Positions 27,565 through 35,671 are shown, numbered from the stretch's first letter. The stretch: 64,000 nucleotides of DNA from JAYPWI01 sp964629575 (GCA_964629575.1 CAZVUM010000004.1:60073-124072); one strand, 5' to 3'. Numbers and translations are program-made. The notes: generated by a model from the sequence alone, not told the origin.

Positions 27565-27926
27565 CTGCCACGGCCCGCCCACAACTCCCCCCGGCCGGCG
27601 CAGGCGTGTGGAGCCCCGATCGGCGGGCGGGGGACGGCGGCTGCGAACGAGCATTTTGAGACGAGCGAGCGCAGCGAGCAAGGCTCATGAGCGAGAGAAC
27701 AGCCGACGGCACACGCCCGCCCCCAACTTCAGGCGCCCCAGCGCACTGCCACGGCCCGCCCACAGCTCCCCCGAGCCAGCGCAGGCGTGTGGAAGCCCGA
27801 TCGGCGGGCGGGGGACGGCGGCTGCGAACGAGCATTTTGAGACGAGCGAGCGCAGCGAGCAAGGCTCATGAGCGAGAGAACAGCCGACGGCACACGCCCG
27901 CCCCCAACTTCAGGCGCCCCCGCAAC
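27565..27926. repeat. Two tandem copies of a 181-bp intergenic repeat
   Basis: Copies start at 27565 and 27746 (period 181) and are nearly identical over the second half. A third, truncated copy of the left end lies at 27353. The unit contains GACGAGCGAGCGCAGCGAGC, a word related to one in the 172-bp repeat at 35772. Several frames stay open, but the codons follow the repeat and there is no ribosome binding site. With the preceding gap, the stretch 27309-27951 holds no convincing gene. Confidence 0.88.
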
Positions 27927-27951
27927 CGGCACCCGACTTCAGGCGCCCCGT

Positions 27952-28734
27952 CTACCTCCCGGTGAAGTTGCCAGGCCGGCGCTCGCCGACGGAGGCCATC
28001 CCCTCTTTGGCGTCCTCGGTCGCCGAGAGGCGCGCCTGTTCGGAGGCTTCGCGCTGGGTGATCTCGCGCACCTTGTCGCCGAGACCGAGCCGGACCGACG
28101 CCTTCATCGCCCGCAGCGCCAGCGGGGCGTTCTGCGCGATCTCCGTCGCCAGCTCGAGCGCCCGGTCGCGCACGGCGTCTTGGGCGACGCACTCGTCCGC
28201 CAAACCGAGCCCCAGCGCCTCTTCGCCCTTGAAGCGGCGGGCGGTGTAGAGCACCTTGGCGGCCTTCGACGGCCCAAGGAGGGCCGGCAGGGTGACGGTC
28301 ATACCGAACCCCTGGTGAATGCCGAGGGCGGCGAAGTTGGCGCAGAAACGCGCTTCGGGGCAGGCGATGCGGATGTCGGGAACCATTGCGAGGCCGAGGC
28401 CCCCGCCGATGGCCGGTCCGTGGATCGCGCCGACGATCGGCAACGTGATGTCGAAGAGGCGTCCGCTCCCCTGGTACAGGGCAAGGGTGGCGCTCCCGCC
28501 GACCACTTCGTCCTCGCCGCCGCCAACGCCGTCGCCACCCAGATCGGCGCCGGCGCAGAACGAGCGACCGTTGGCCGCGAGGACTGCGCAGCGGATCGAG
28601 GGGTCGTCCTGCAACTCCTCCATCGCATCAGCGATGCCGTGCACCTGATTGAAGTTCAGGAAATTGTGTGGCGGGCGGTCCATAACCACCATGCCGACGT
28701 TGCCGTGAATCTCGACGTGCAGTCCTTCAGCCAT
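27952..28734 (-). CDS. Enoyl-CoA hydratase/isomerase (crotonase) family protein
   Basis: Third crotonase of the window, 260 residues. Motifs: GRSFCAGADLGG and GAIHGPAIGGGLGLAMVPDIRIACPEA for the oxyanion hole, then FAALGIHQGFGMTVTLPALLG. In the last, His-Gln replaces the catalytic Glu of true hydratases, so this is more likely an isomerase, hydrolase or non-canonical lyase of the family. It has a Gly/Glu-rich insertion (GGDGVGGGEDEVVGG) after residue 65. The TAG stop lies just beyond the 181-bp repeats. Confidence 0.9.
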   Translation of the reverse strand: MAEGLHVEIHGNVGMVVMDRPPHNFLNFNQVHGIADAMEELQDDPSIRCAVLAANGRSFCAGADLGGDGVGGGEDEVVGGSATLALYQGSGRLFDITLPIVGAIHGPAIGGGLGLAMVPDIRIACPEARFCANFAALGIHQGFGMTVTLPALLGPSKAAKVLYTARRFKGEEALGLGLADECVAQDAVRDRALELATEIAQNAPLALRAMKASVRLGLGDKVREITQREASEQARLSATEDAKEGMASVGERRPGNFTGR

Positions 28735-28761
28735 GGCCGCAGAGACTAGCGAGTCGGCCCA

Positions 28762-29220
28762 TCAGTCCCCGGGCTCGGCGACGGCGTGCGCGGCGATCGC
28801 TCGAGCTTCGATCTCCATCTCGTGGTCGCGGTATGAGAAACCGTCGCAGAAGCATGCGGCGTAGTGCCAGGCCATTCCCACCCGGCCGTGGCGATGGCGT
28901 TGGGCGACGTGGACGAGCTCGTGGGCCAGAAGTTCACGGTCGCGAGCGCCTGCGACGTCGAAGTCGCCCTTGATGAAGATGTCGTTCCCGAGCGTGATGG
29001 CACGCTGCTTGATCGGCAACCTGGCGTTCGTGACGATGCGCACCGCATCGCCTTGGACCCGAGGGCTGAGATCCGTTGAGTCGAGAAGGTCCACGACTTC
29101 GAGCTCGGCATGGGACAACGTCCGGGAGCGGCCCACGTTGAGGAGACGCACGAGGGCCTCGATCACGAAGTACACGGGGACACCGATGGTTGCCCCTGTC
29201 GCGAGCGCAGCGCGTTTCAT
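28762..29220 (-). CDS. Small DUF4157-like zincin-motif protein
   Basis: Protein of 152 residues. An N-terminal hydrophobic segment (ATIGVPVYFVIEALVRLL) may be a membrane anchor or signal. The centre carries ITLGNDIFIKGDF and LLAHELVHVAQR, matching the DUF4157 zincin-like motif HExxH (His-Glu-Leu-Val-His). A late HEMEIEARAIAAHA could supply another ligand. DUF4157 domains often sit in large secreted or contractile-injection-associated proteins; a stand-alone short form such as this has no assigned role. It ends 27 bp from the crotonase start and begins 1 bp after the oxidoreductase stop. Confidence 0.75.
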   Translation of the reverse strand: MKRAALATGATIGVPVYFVIEALVRLLNVGRSRTLSHAELEVVDLLDSTDLSPRVQGDAVRIVTNARLPIKQRAITLGNDIFIKGDFDVAGARDRELLAHELVHVAQRHRHGRVGMAWHYAACFCDGFSYRDHEMEIEARAIAAHAVAEPGD

Positions 29221-29221
29221 G

Positions 29222-30064
29222 TCAGCGTCCTCCTCGAAGTCGCGAGCGCACGTCCTGGTCGCTCGGTAGGTCGTCAAAGCGATCCTTGAACTCGCCGAGC
29301 AGGCCGTACACCTCTGCCGCAGCGTCGAACCAGGCGGCCGGCACGCCCACCTCGTCGAGAGCGGTCTCGATCTCGCGCATCTCGCCTTCGAAGCGCCACG
29401 CCTTGGGCACCGCGCCGCCCCGGGCGGCGCGTGCCCGAGCCGCGACGTCCATCCCTCGCCTGTCCCACTCGGCGTGGAGGGCATCGGTGAGACCGTGGTG
29501 GTCGAGGAAGGCGTCGAGCGCCAGCACCAGGGCGGAGGTTCCCTTCGTCCACGCGGCGAACCCGACCTTGAACGCCGACGCTGCCCCAACACCACTGCCG
29601 ACCACGACCGCCTCCAGCGACGACCCTTCGAACAGGCCGGCGACCGCGTCGGCTCGCGATCCGCTGAGAGCCAGTCGCGTCGTTCCCGCGGCGACCGGTG
29701 GGGGTCCGACGATCCCGCCGTCGACCATCGAGCCGCCGCCGCCCATCACGAGCCGTTCGACGGTGAGAGCTGTCGATGGAGCGACCGCGTTGCCGTCCAC
29801 GTAGACACCGTCGAACCCGCACTCCGCCACCTGGCTGGCGACCTCCACAGCCAAGCCCGGCGGAACGACCGACAACACGATGTCGGATCCGTCGACCGCC
29901 GACGCAAGATCGGTGACGTCGGTCAGGCCAGAGGCAGCGGCGCGACCTGAGGTGGCCGCCGAGCGTCCCTCGGAGGCCCACACCACCTCGTGGCCACCCT
30001 CCACCAAGCACGCGCCCACGACCGCGCCCATCTCGCCAGGGTGCACGAGTGCGATCCGCGTCAT
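29222..30064 (-). CDS. NAD(P)-dependent oxidoreductase, 6-phosphogluconate-dehydrogenase-like (DUF1932)
   Basis: Beta-hydroxyacid-dehydrogenase-like protein of 280 residues. The N-terminal Rossmann region reads ALVHPGEMGAVVGACLVEGGHEV, with Pro-Gly-Glu where most relatives have GxGxMG. The substrate-binding loop is VDGGIVGPPPVAAGTTRL and the C-terminal helical domain has the catalytic Lys region GVGAASAFKVGFAAWTKGTSAL. This matches the DUF1932 branch seen in actinobacteria. The physiological substrate is unknown. The ATG start at 30064 faces the DUF169 gene across 72 bp. Confidence 0.88.
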   Translation of the reverse strand: MTRIALVHPGEMGAVVGACLVEGGHEVVWASEGRSAATSGRAAASGLTDVTDLASAVDGSDIVLSVVPPGLAVEVASQVAECGFDGVYVDGNAVAPSTALTVERLVMGGGGSMVDGGIVGPPPVAAGTTRLALSGSRADAVAGLFEGSSLEAVVVGSGVGAASAFKVGFAAWTKGTSALVLALDAFLDHHGLTDALHAEWDRRGMDVAARARAARGGAVPKAWRFEGEMREIETALDEVGVPAAWFDAAAEVYGLLGEFKDRFDDLPSDQDVRSRLRGGR

Positions 30065-30136
30065 CGCAGCATTCTTCCACCGAAGGTCCGCGGTAGGTTG
30101 ACCTCGCTCGACAAGGGCGATCTCGGGGAGGGACCG

Positions 30137-30931
30137 ATGACAGACACCGAACAGCCAGTCCACGTGGCGACCGACGCCATCGACTGGGATGACCTCCTGG
30201 CTCGGCTGCAGAACCTTCTTCGCCTGCGGACCACACCGATCGGGATGAAGCTCTTCGAGACCGTGGCCGATATGGAAGCGGTCCCTCGGATCCGACGCCC
30301 CAACGACATCCACACCACCGACCAGATCGTCGGCATGGCGTCCCGGCTCAACTGGACCGTGGGCATCACCGTGGAGGACCTCGTCGGCGCCCAATGCGGC
30401 GCGGTGATCGGCCTGCACCCCCAGGACGACGATTGGCTGTCGGGCGAACGCATGAAGGGCGTCTGGTACGAGACGATCGAGGACAGCACCGCCCACCAGC
30501 ACGCCATGGACGTCGTGCCCTTCGGCACATACCAGGCAATGGCGGTGTCTCCGCTGTCGGCCAAGCGCCTCGATCCGCCCGACATCTGCATGGTCTACGC
30601 CACGCCGGCACAGATGATCATCCTCATCAACGGGCTGCAGTGGCGGGGGTACAAGAAGCTCGAATGGGGCTGCGTCGGCGAATCCGCCTGCGCGGACAGC
30701 TGGGGCCGAGCGCTGCAGACCGGCGAGCCCAGCCTGTCGATCCCCTGCTTCGCCGAGCGCCGGTACGGGGGGGTGATGGAAGACGAGCTGCTGATGGCCC
30801 TATCGCCCCAGGATCTCCTCGTGTCCGTCCAGGGAATGGAAGCGCTGTCCCGCAACGGCCTGCGCTATCCGATCCCGCCCTACGGCATCCAGAGCGACGC
30901 CCGCGCCGGACTCGGCGCGTCCTACGACTGA
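30137..30931 (+). CDS. DUF169 domain-containing protein
   Basis: Protein of 264 residues with a strong GGGGAGGGA ribosome binding site before ATG 30137. The order of conserved pieces fits DUF169: an N-terminal helix with LRLRTTPIGMKLFE, then VYATPAQMIILINGLQWRG, then GCVGESACADSWGRAL and SIPCFAERRYGGVMEDEL. The Cys residues in the last two segments are typical of the family and may bind a cofactor. The reaction is unknown. It precedes a VOC-family gene on the same strand by 125 bp. Confidence 0.85.
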   Translation: MTDTEQPVHVATDAIDWDDLLARLQNLLRLRTTPIGMKLFETVADMEAVPRIRRPNDIHTTDQIVGMASRLNWTVGITVEDLVGAQCGAVIGLHPQDDDWLSGERMKGVWYETIEDSTAHQHAMDVVPFGTYQAMAVSPLSAKRLDPPDICMVYATPAQMIILINGLQWRGYKKLEWGCVGESACADSWGRALQTGEPSLSIPCFAERRYGGVMEDELLMALSPQDLLVSVQGMEALSRNGLRYPIPPYGIQSDARAGLGASYD

Positions 30932-31056
30932 GTCTTGGCTGGCTGCGCTGCGCCCTCCTTCGTCGGGCCCTGCTCGCCAGACACGCCGCCTCGCCAGCTC
31001 CTCGATCCACCGAGTCCTTCAGGCTCGGCACACCTACCCACAGGAGGCACACCGCC

Positions 31057-31464
31057 ATGGGCGTACAGCTGACCAAGGAGGGTTTCGATCTCGGGATCGT
31101 GACCCACAACGGCGACGAGATGCTCGCCTTCTACCGCGACGTCCTCGGCTTCGAGTTCGAAGCCACCCTCAACATGGAGGCCGTGGGAATCCAGGCGATG
31201 CACCGCGTGTGGGCGGACAAGTCGCTGCTCAAGCTGGTTGTTCCCGTGGCGGACACGCCGGCGGGTGAGCCTGGCGGGATCCCCAAGGCCACCGGGCTCC
31301 GTTACTTCACCATCAGCGTGTCCAACCTCGACGAGGTCCTCGCCGACTGCGAAGCCGCAGGCGCCAACGTCGTGTGGACCGCCAGGGAGATCCGCCCCGG
31401 TGTGCGCGTCGGCATGGTCGAGGACCCCGACGGCAATTGGGTGGAGTTCATCTCCGCTTCATAG
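31057..31464 (+). CDS. VOC family protein (glyoxalase/dioxygenase fold)
   Basis: Small metalloenzyme-like protein of 135 residues with two beta-alpha-beta-beta-beta modules. The first has DLGIVTHNGDEMLAFYRDVLGFEFE, the second ends with the common RVGMVEDPDGNWVEFIS, whose final Glu is a usual metal ligand. CAGGAGG lies 8 bp before the ATG. VOC members include glyoxalases, epimerases and ring-cleavage dioxygenases; nothing here narrows the choice. It follows the DUF169 gene and may be cotranscribed with it. Confidence 0.9.
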   Translation: MGVQLTKEGFDLGIVTHNGDEMLAFYRDVLGFEFEATLNMEAVGIQAMHRVWADKSLLKLVVPVADTPAGEPGGIPKATGLRYFTISVSNLDEVLADCEAAGANVVWTAREIRPGVRVGMVEDPDGNWVEFISAS

Positions 31465-31502
31465 CGGCCTGTGCTGGGCAGACACGCCGCCTCGGCGCGT
31501 GT

Positions 31503-32105
31503 TCAGGCCTGGAGGTAGTCGGCCAGGCGGTTGACCGCGTCCGTCACCTCGAAGGGGTGGTGGAACACGACATCGGCGTGGATCTCGCTCGGGCCCACGA
31601 ACTCGTCGTGCATCGGTGACACCGTCTCCGCGAACTGGCGCCGCACGCCCTCTTCGTCGCGCCCACGCTCGGCAACATCGCGCTCGATCCGCCTGGCGAG
31701 CCGAACCAGGGCCGGCGCCTCGACGAACACCTTGAGGTCGAGCGCGTCGCGGCACTCCTCCAACGCAAGGAGCAGAATTCCGTCCACGATCACGTAGCTC
31801 GCGGGCTCGACGCGGTGACTTGTGCCCGGGCGAGTGTGGGTGGCGAAGTCGTAGTGCGGAACATCGACACCGCGCCCCCCTGCCAGCTCACACAGGTGCT
31901 CACAGAAGAGACCGACGTCGAGCGACTCCGGGTGATCGAAGTTCACCTTGGCCCGCGCGTCCGGCGTGAGGTGGCTGAGGTCGTGGTAGTAGTCGTCGAA
32001 CATCAGCAGCGTGGCGTCGCTGCCGTGGGCGTCGAGCATCGCCCGAGCCAAGGTGGTCTTTCCCGAGCAGGAGCCGCCCGAGAGCCCGATCAGTTGGGGC
32101 GTCAC
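31503..32105 (-). CDS. Uridine kinase-like P-loop kinase
   Basis: P-loop kinase of 200 residues. Walker A is GGSCSGKT at 10-17. The following FDDYYHDLSHL and FDHPESLD match uridine kinase/phosphoribulokinase, as do HYDFATHTRPG and the Walker-B-like VIVDGILLL. It should phosphorylate uridine/cytidine or a related small molecule. The GTG start at 32105 has a GGAGGGG ribosome binding site. A tandem repeat array separates it from the upstream acyl-CoA dehydrogenase gene. Confidence 0.85.
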   Translation of the reverse strand: MTPQLIGLSGGSCSGKTTLARAMLDAHGSDATLLMFDDYYHDLSHLTPDARAKVNFDHPESLDVGLFCEHLCELAGGRGVDVPHYDFATHTRPGTSHRVEPASYVIVDGILLLALEECRDALDLKVFVEAPALVRLARRIERDVAERGRDEEGVRRQFAETVSPMHDEFVGPSEIHADVVFHHPFEVTDAVNRLADYLQA

Positions 32106-32117
32106 GTCAGCCCCTCC

Positions 32118-32408
32118 GCATCTCGCCCCTCCTACCTGAGCGTTTCGTACTGAGCTACCAGGTCGACCGCTGAACTCCGCATCTCGCCTCTCCTACCTGA
32201 GCGTTTCGTNNNNNNNNNNNNNNNNNNNNNNNNNNNNNNNNNNNNNNNNNNNNNNNNNNNNNNNNNNNNNNNNNNNNNNNNNNNNNNNNNNNNNNNNNNN
32301 NNNNNNNNNCTACCAGGTCGACCGCTGAACTCCGCATCTCGCCTCTCCTACCTGAGCGTTTCGTACTGAGCTACCAGGTCGACCGCTGAACTCCGCATCT
32401 CGCCTCTC
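32118..32408. repeat. 61-bp tandem repeat array, with scaffold gap 32210-32309
   Basis: The 61-bp unit begins CGCATCTCGCCTCTCCTACC and ends CCGCTGAACTC. Parts of at least three copies are visible (about 32118, 32179 and 32333 onward), plus the start of another at 32394 that becomes the 3-prime end of the acyl-CoA dehydrogenase gene. The 55 bp before the gap (32155-32209) equal the 55 bp after it (32310-32364), so the gap is probably false and the copy number unresolved. No gene is seen in 32106-32408. Confidence 0.9.
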
Positions 32409-33659
32409 CTACCTGAGCGTTTCGTTCCACGGGCCCTCGTCGGCGCGGGGTTCCTTGGGTAGACCCAAGATCCGCTCGCCGACGATGTTGCGCTGGACCT
32501 GGCTCGTGCCGGCGTAGATGGTGCCCGAGCGTGCCGCCATGAAGGCGTTGATCCACGCCGAGCTGGTGTTCGGAGTACCTGCATCGGCAGCGCCGAGACC
32601 GGCGGCGTAGCCCGTGTCGCCCTCGATCACCATGGCGTCGGCGCCGAGGATGTCGAGCGAGAGCTCCGTCACCTTCTTGTGGTACTCGCTCCAGTTGAGC
32701 TTGCCGATCGAGCTTTCCGATCCGGGCGGGTCGCCGTTGAGGAAGCTGGTCAGAACCTGCTGGCCCAGCCACCGCATGATCTCCACCTTGCTGTGGCACC
32801 AGGCGAGGCGCTGGCGGATGTCGGGATCGGCGGTTCGGCCCTTGTCCCGGGCGAGGTCGACGAGGCGATCGAGTTCGGCCCGATAGCGGAAGTAGGTGGT
32901 GGTGGCGCCGAACCCGCGCTCGTACCCGAGGAGCGTCATCGCGACGGCCCAACCACCGTTGGGCTGGCCGATCACGTTCTCTTTCGGGACGCGGGCGTCG
33001 TCGAAGAAGATCTCGTTGAAGTGGCTGTGGCCCACGATGTTCTTGATCGGCCGGACCTCGACGCCCGGCTGATCCATCGGGCACAGGAAGAAGGTGATGC
33101 CCTGATGCTTCGGCACGTCTGCGTCGGTGCGACCGAGCACGAAGATCCAGTCGGCGTACTGGCCGCTCGAGGTCCAGATCTTCTGACCGTTGAGCACCCA
33201 CTCGTCGCCGTCGAGCTCGGCCTTGCAGCCCAGGTTGGCGAGGTCGGAGCCCGCGTTGGGTTCGCTGTAGCCCTGGCACCACAGGTCCTCGCCCGAGAGG
33301 ATGCGGGGCAGGTAGTGCTTCTTCTGCTCCTCTGTGCCCCACTCGATGATGGTGTTGCCCACCATGCCGATGCCGAAACCGTCGTTGCTGCCACCGGTCG
33401 GAAGCCCCGCCTTGGTGAACTCTTCGTTGATGATGACGTTCTCGGTCGCCGTCAGCCCCGGCCCCCCGTACTCCGCAGACCACATCGTGGCGAGGAGCTG
33501 GTTGTCGCGCAGCACGTCGCGCCACTCGTCGAGAAACTGCTTCTTGGCGTCGCCGGTGACGCTGCCGATGCCCTCCCAGTTGGCGGGCATGTGCTCAGCG
33601 ATGAATGCCTGAATCTTCTCGCGGTATTGCTCGGCGGCGTCAGAGTACGTGGGCTGCAT
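32409..33659 (-). CDS. Acyl-CoA dehydrogenase family protein
   Basis: FAD enzyme of 416 residues, FadE-like. It contains MWSAEYGGPGLTATENVI, GYSEPNAGSDLANLGCKAE and LNGQKIWTSSGQYADW in the FAD/substrate regions, FFDDARVPKENVIG in the middle domain, and the C-terminal AGTSQVQRNIVGERILGLP. The ending GPWNETLR is encoded by DNA that forms part of the neighbouring 61-bp tandem repeat, so the true C-terminus could vary with repeat number. The ATG at 33659 lies next to the first palindromic repeats of the DUF559 cassette. Confidence 0.92.
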   Translation of the reverse strand: MQPTYSDAAEQYREKIQAFIAEHMPANWEGIGSVTGDAKKQFLDEWRDVLRDNQLLATMWSAEYGGPGLTATENVIINEEFTKAGLPTGGSNDGFGIGMVGNTIIEWGTEEQKKHYLPRILSGEDLWCQGYSEPNAGSDLANLGCKAELDGDEWVLNGQKIWTSSGQYADWIFVLGRTDADVPKHQGITFFLCPMDQPGVEVRPIKNIVGHSHFNEIFFDDARVPKENVIGQPNGGWAVAMTLLGYERGFGATTTYFRYRAELDRLVDLARDKGRTADPDIRQRLAWCHSKVEIMRWLGQQVLTSFLNGDPPGSESSIGKLNWSEYHKKVTELSLDILGADAMVIEGDTGYAAGLGAADAGTPNTSSAWINAFMAARSGTIYAGTSQVQRNIVGERILGLPKEPRADEGPWNETLR

Positions 33660-33726
33660 GGGCTCCGAGCCTACCCCCGGCGCTCGTGCACCGATTCAGC
33701 CAGAGGCCCCACCCACGCCCCACCTC

Positions 33727-33810
33727 GAGTCGTTCCGCACCGAAAACCGTGCAGAACCACTCCGCCTGGTACTTCGAGTCACAGACGGACACCCTGTCCG
33801 GGAACCACTC
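33727..33810. repeat. Two 36/35-nt palindromic repeats, 49 bp apart (3-prime side of DUF559 gene 1)
   Basis: Units at 33727-33762 and 33776-33810. The first is type A (GAGTCGTTCCG...GAACCACTC), the second type B (GAGTCACAGACGG...GAACCACTC, inner CGGAC/GTCCG pairing). The spacing is exactly 49 bp with a 13-bp spacer ending GTACTTC. They lie between the acyl-CoA dehydrogenase start and the stop of the DUF559 gene. Confidence 0.88.
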
Positions 33811-33835
33811 CAGAGCGGCGGTGCCGCGTTGGGTC

Positions 33836-34768
33836 TCAGGCGAACTGGGCGGTGCGGGCTTCGATGGCGGCGCCGACGTCGCGGACGACACCCACGCCGT
33901 CCGAACGAACGAGTTCGCCCCGGACCCGAACGACCTGCCAGCCCTCGGCCACCGCCTTCATGTCCCTCTCTTGGTCGCGGATCAGATCCTGGATTCGGCT
34001 GTGCCAGGTGCGCCCGTCGATTTCCAGGATCAGCTTGATGAGCGGCCAGGCGCAGTCCACGAAGTTGATCGAACGGCACGGGGCGGGGTGGCTGAACTGG
34101 GTGACCGGGCGTTGAATGCCGTGATCGGCCAGCAGGCGTAGGACCTCTGCTTCGAGGACGGATTCGGCGATTCCGGCTGTCCCGGCACGTTCGTCGAGAA
34201 CGCGTGCGATGTGTTCCAGCCGACGCTTTCCTGGGCGAGCCAAGTCAGCGAGGCAATCGGCGACCCTCTCGACGGTGGTCAACCGGCCGGTCACGGCTTC
34301 ATCGAAGACGAGTCCGAGGCGCGGGACCGACATGACCGCCGAACAGTCGACGAGGGCGCGTTCGGCGCTCGTCGCCCGCAAGCCCCGTACCGTTGTCATG
34401 TGCCGCTCCATCAGGTCGGTCACCTGATGGAAGCGGACCGCCTCAGCCGTCACGTGGCGCGGGTGGGGCACGACGATGTCGACGTCGGCATCCGGGAAGG
34501 CCCGGAGACCATGGAGGCTCAGGGAGCTGTAGCGGCTCACCGCGGCGCGTGGACCACCGACCATCAGCCCGACCCGAAGCCGTTGCCGCCAACTGGGCGG
34601 TGACCCCGCCAGGGTGAGCACCCGCTTGCCTACGGGCACCCATACGCCTGTGCCGATTCGGCGGCGCAAGGTCCGATCCCCGAGGCCGCAGAGCAGCGCC
34701 TGCTCCCGGGTCACCACCCCGTCTTGTTCGAGTGCCAGCTCCACCAGCGCCTGTTCGCCGTCTGCCAC
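33836..34768 (-). CDS. AbiEi-like winged-helix plus DUF559 nuclease-like fusion protein, copy 1
   Basis: Protein of 310 residues. The N-terminal 55 or so residues look like an AbiEi antitoxin-type winged helix (DGVVTREQALLCGLGDRTLRRRI), the middle is the usual AbiEi-like domain (RALVDCSAVMSVPRLGL), and the C-terminal third is DUF559, a PD-(D/E)XK fold related to Vsr nucleases. Candidate catalytic residues are E203/E206 (AESVLEAEVL), D238 (FVDCAW) and E249-x-D251 (LEIDGRTWH), followed by DLIRDQERD. The GTG start is preceded by AGGAGG, which lies within a 9-bp-armed inverted repeat, suggesting autoregulation. Palindromic repeats stand on both sides. A second copy at 53704 has the same plan and surroundings. 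The role (defence, antitoxin or repeat maintenance) is unproven. Confidence 0.82.
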   Translation of the reverse strand: MADGEQALVELALEQDGVVTREQALLCGLGDRTLRRRIGTGVWVPVGKRVLTLAGSPPSWRQRLRVGLMVGGPRAAVSRYSSLSLHGLRAFPDADVDIVVPHPRHVTAEAVRFHQVTDLMERHMTTVRGLRATSAERALVDCSAVMSVPRLGLVFDEAVTGRLTTVERVADCLADLARPGKRRLEHIARVLDERAGTAGIAESVLEAEVLRLLADHGIQRPVTQFSHPAPCRSINFVDCAWPLIKLILEIDGRTWHSRIQDLIRDQERDMKAVAEGWQVVRVRGELVRSDGVGVVRDVGAAIEARTAQFA

Positions 34769-34772
34769 GGCT

Positions 34773-34802
34773 ACTTCCTCCTGTTCAGCAAAGGGAGGAA
34801 GT
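34773..34802. promoter_or_regulatory. Inverted repeat covering the DUF559 gene 1 ribosome binding site
   Basis: Perfect 9-bp arms ACTTCCTCC (34773-34781) and GGAGGAAGT (34794-34802) with a 12-nt spacer. The arm nearest the gene contains the AGGAGG Shine-Dalgarno sequence. It could be a protein operator or an mRNA hairpin hiding the ribosome site. DUF559 gene 2 has a comparable element. Confidence 0.7.
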
Positions 34803-34872
34803 CATCGCAATCTATGCAGCTCGTCGCCGGATTCCACCGGCTCTGCGGCACTTCGTTCCTGTCGACGAGGTC

Positions 34873-35006
34873 GAGTTAGGGGCGGACTCCCCTGTCCGGC
34901 AACCACTCCAGTACGGAGGTGGAGTCACAGACGGACACCCGTGTCCGGGAACCACTCCACCTCGTACTTCGAGTCACAGGCGGACACTCGTGCCCGGGAA
35001 CCACTC
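34873..35006. repeat. Three 36-nt palindromic repeats at 49-bp period (5-prime side of DUF559 gene 1)
   Basis: Units at 34873-34908, 34922-34957 and 34971-35006, all type B: GAGT..., an internal CGGACAC/GTGTCCG pairing, then GGGAACCACTC or a variant. Starts are exactly 49 bp apart. The 13-bp spacers differ (CAGTACGGAGGTG and CACCTCGTACTTC). The region 34769-35052 contains no gene besides these repeats and the inverted repeat. Confidence 0.88.
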
Positions 35007-35052
35007 GGGCTCCCACGCCGATCGGTCGGGAGCCGGGGAACCCAGGAGGCGG

Positions 35053-35646
35053 CTATTCGGCGATGCCGCGCTCTGTGAGGCGCTGGATGACGCGGTCCCA
35101 GAAGTCGTCCTCTTGCAGTCCCGGCACGTGAAGGGCGTTCGCGATGACATAGCCGGGCGTGCCGGTGACGCCCCACTCGTTGGCCCGCATCATCGACGCA
35201 CCCAAGGCGGGAAGCAGCCCACCCGTCGTGACGGTCCCGGTGATGAACCCGGCATCAACGGCGATGTCGGAGGCCAGTTCACACAAGACCGCGGGATCCT
35301 CGGTGTCCAGCTCCTCGTCCCAATAGGCGGCGTACAGGCGATCGTGGAACCGCGGCGCAGCCTCAGGGTCGACGTGCTCGACGAGCAGCGCGGCCTGGTG
35401 TGCGCGCCGCGTGGGCCGGAACACCGAGGGCGGGTTGAAGGGAATGCCCTCCATTTCGGCCAGAGGTGCGATCTCGCTGAACCGGCGGGAGTTGGCGTTG
35501 CCGCCGTCGGGGATCTCCGGATGCAGCTCGAACGGCATCCACTTGACCTCGACGTCGTGTCGCTCCTCGAGCCGGGCCACACGGGCGCGGCCGACGTATG
35601 CCCACGGTCAGAGGTAGTCGGACCAGACGACGATCGGCACAGCCAC
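35053..35646 (-). CDS. FrnE/DsbA-like oxidoreductase, candidate selenoprotein with in-frame TGA (UPWA)
   Basis: Reading through one TGA (35610-35608) gives a DsbA-family protein of 197 residues from GTG 35646. It begins VAVPIVVWSDYL-U-PWAYVG, so the TGA (residue 13) occupies the first Cys of the CPWC motif of FrnE-like proteins. The second Cys is replaced by Ala, leaving a single Sec active site. The rest is complete: WMPFELHPEIPDGG, FRPTRRAHQAALLVEH and the cis-Pro region GVTGTPGYVIANALHVPG. Without readthrough the conserved first strand and active site are lost. A hairpin can form 16-33 nt after the TGA. The scaffold gap starts 25 bp upstream. The alternative is a pseudogene with a nonsense codon. 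Confidence 0.78.
35575..35592 (-). promoter_or_regulatory. Candidate bacterial SECIS hairpin
   Basis: Starting 16 nt after the TGA, GGCCGCG can pair with UGUGGCC (two wobble pairs) around CCCG. If the last wobble opens, the loop is GCCCGU with G first. Distance and size match the elements after the other two in-frame TGAs. Chance pairing in GC-rich DNA is possible. Confidence 0.42.
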
Positions 35647-35671
35647 GGAACTCACCGTACTGCGACACGAC

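Noticed and set aside
27565..27950. Open frames of 80-90 codons across the repeats
   Set aside because: They follow the repeat unit in several frames, lack ribosome sites and show no protein-like composition.
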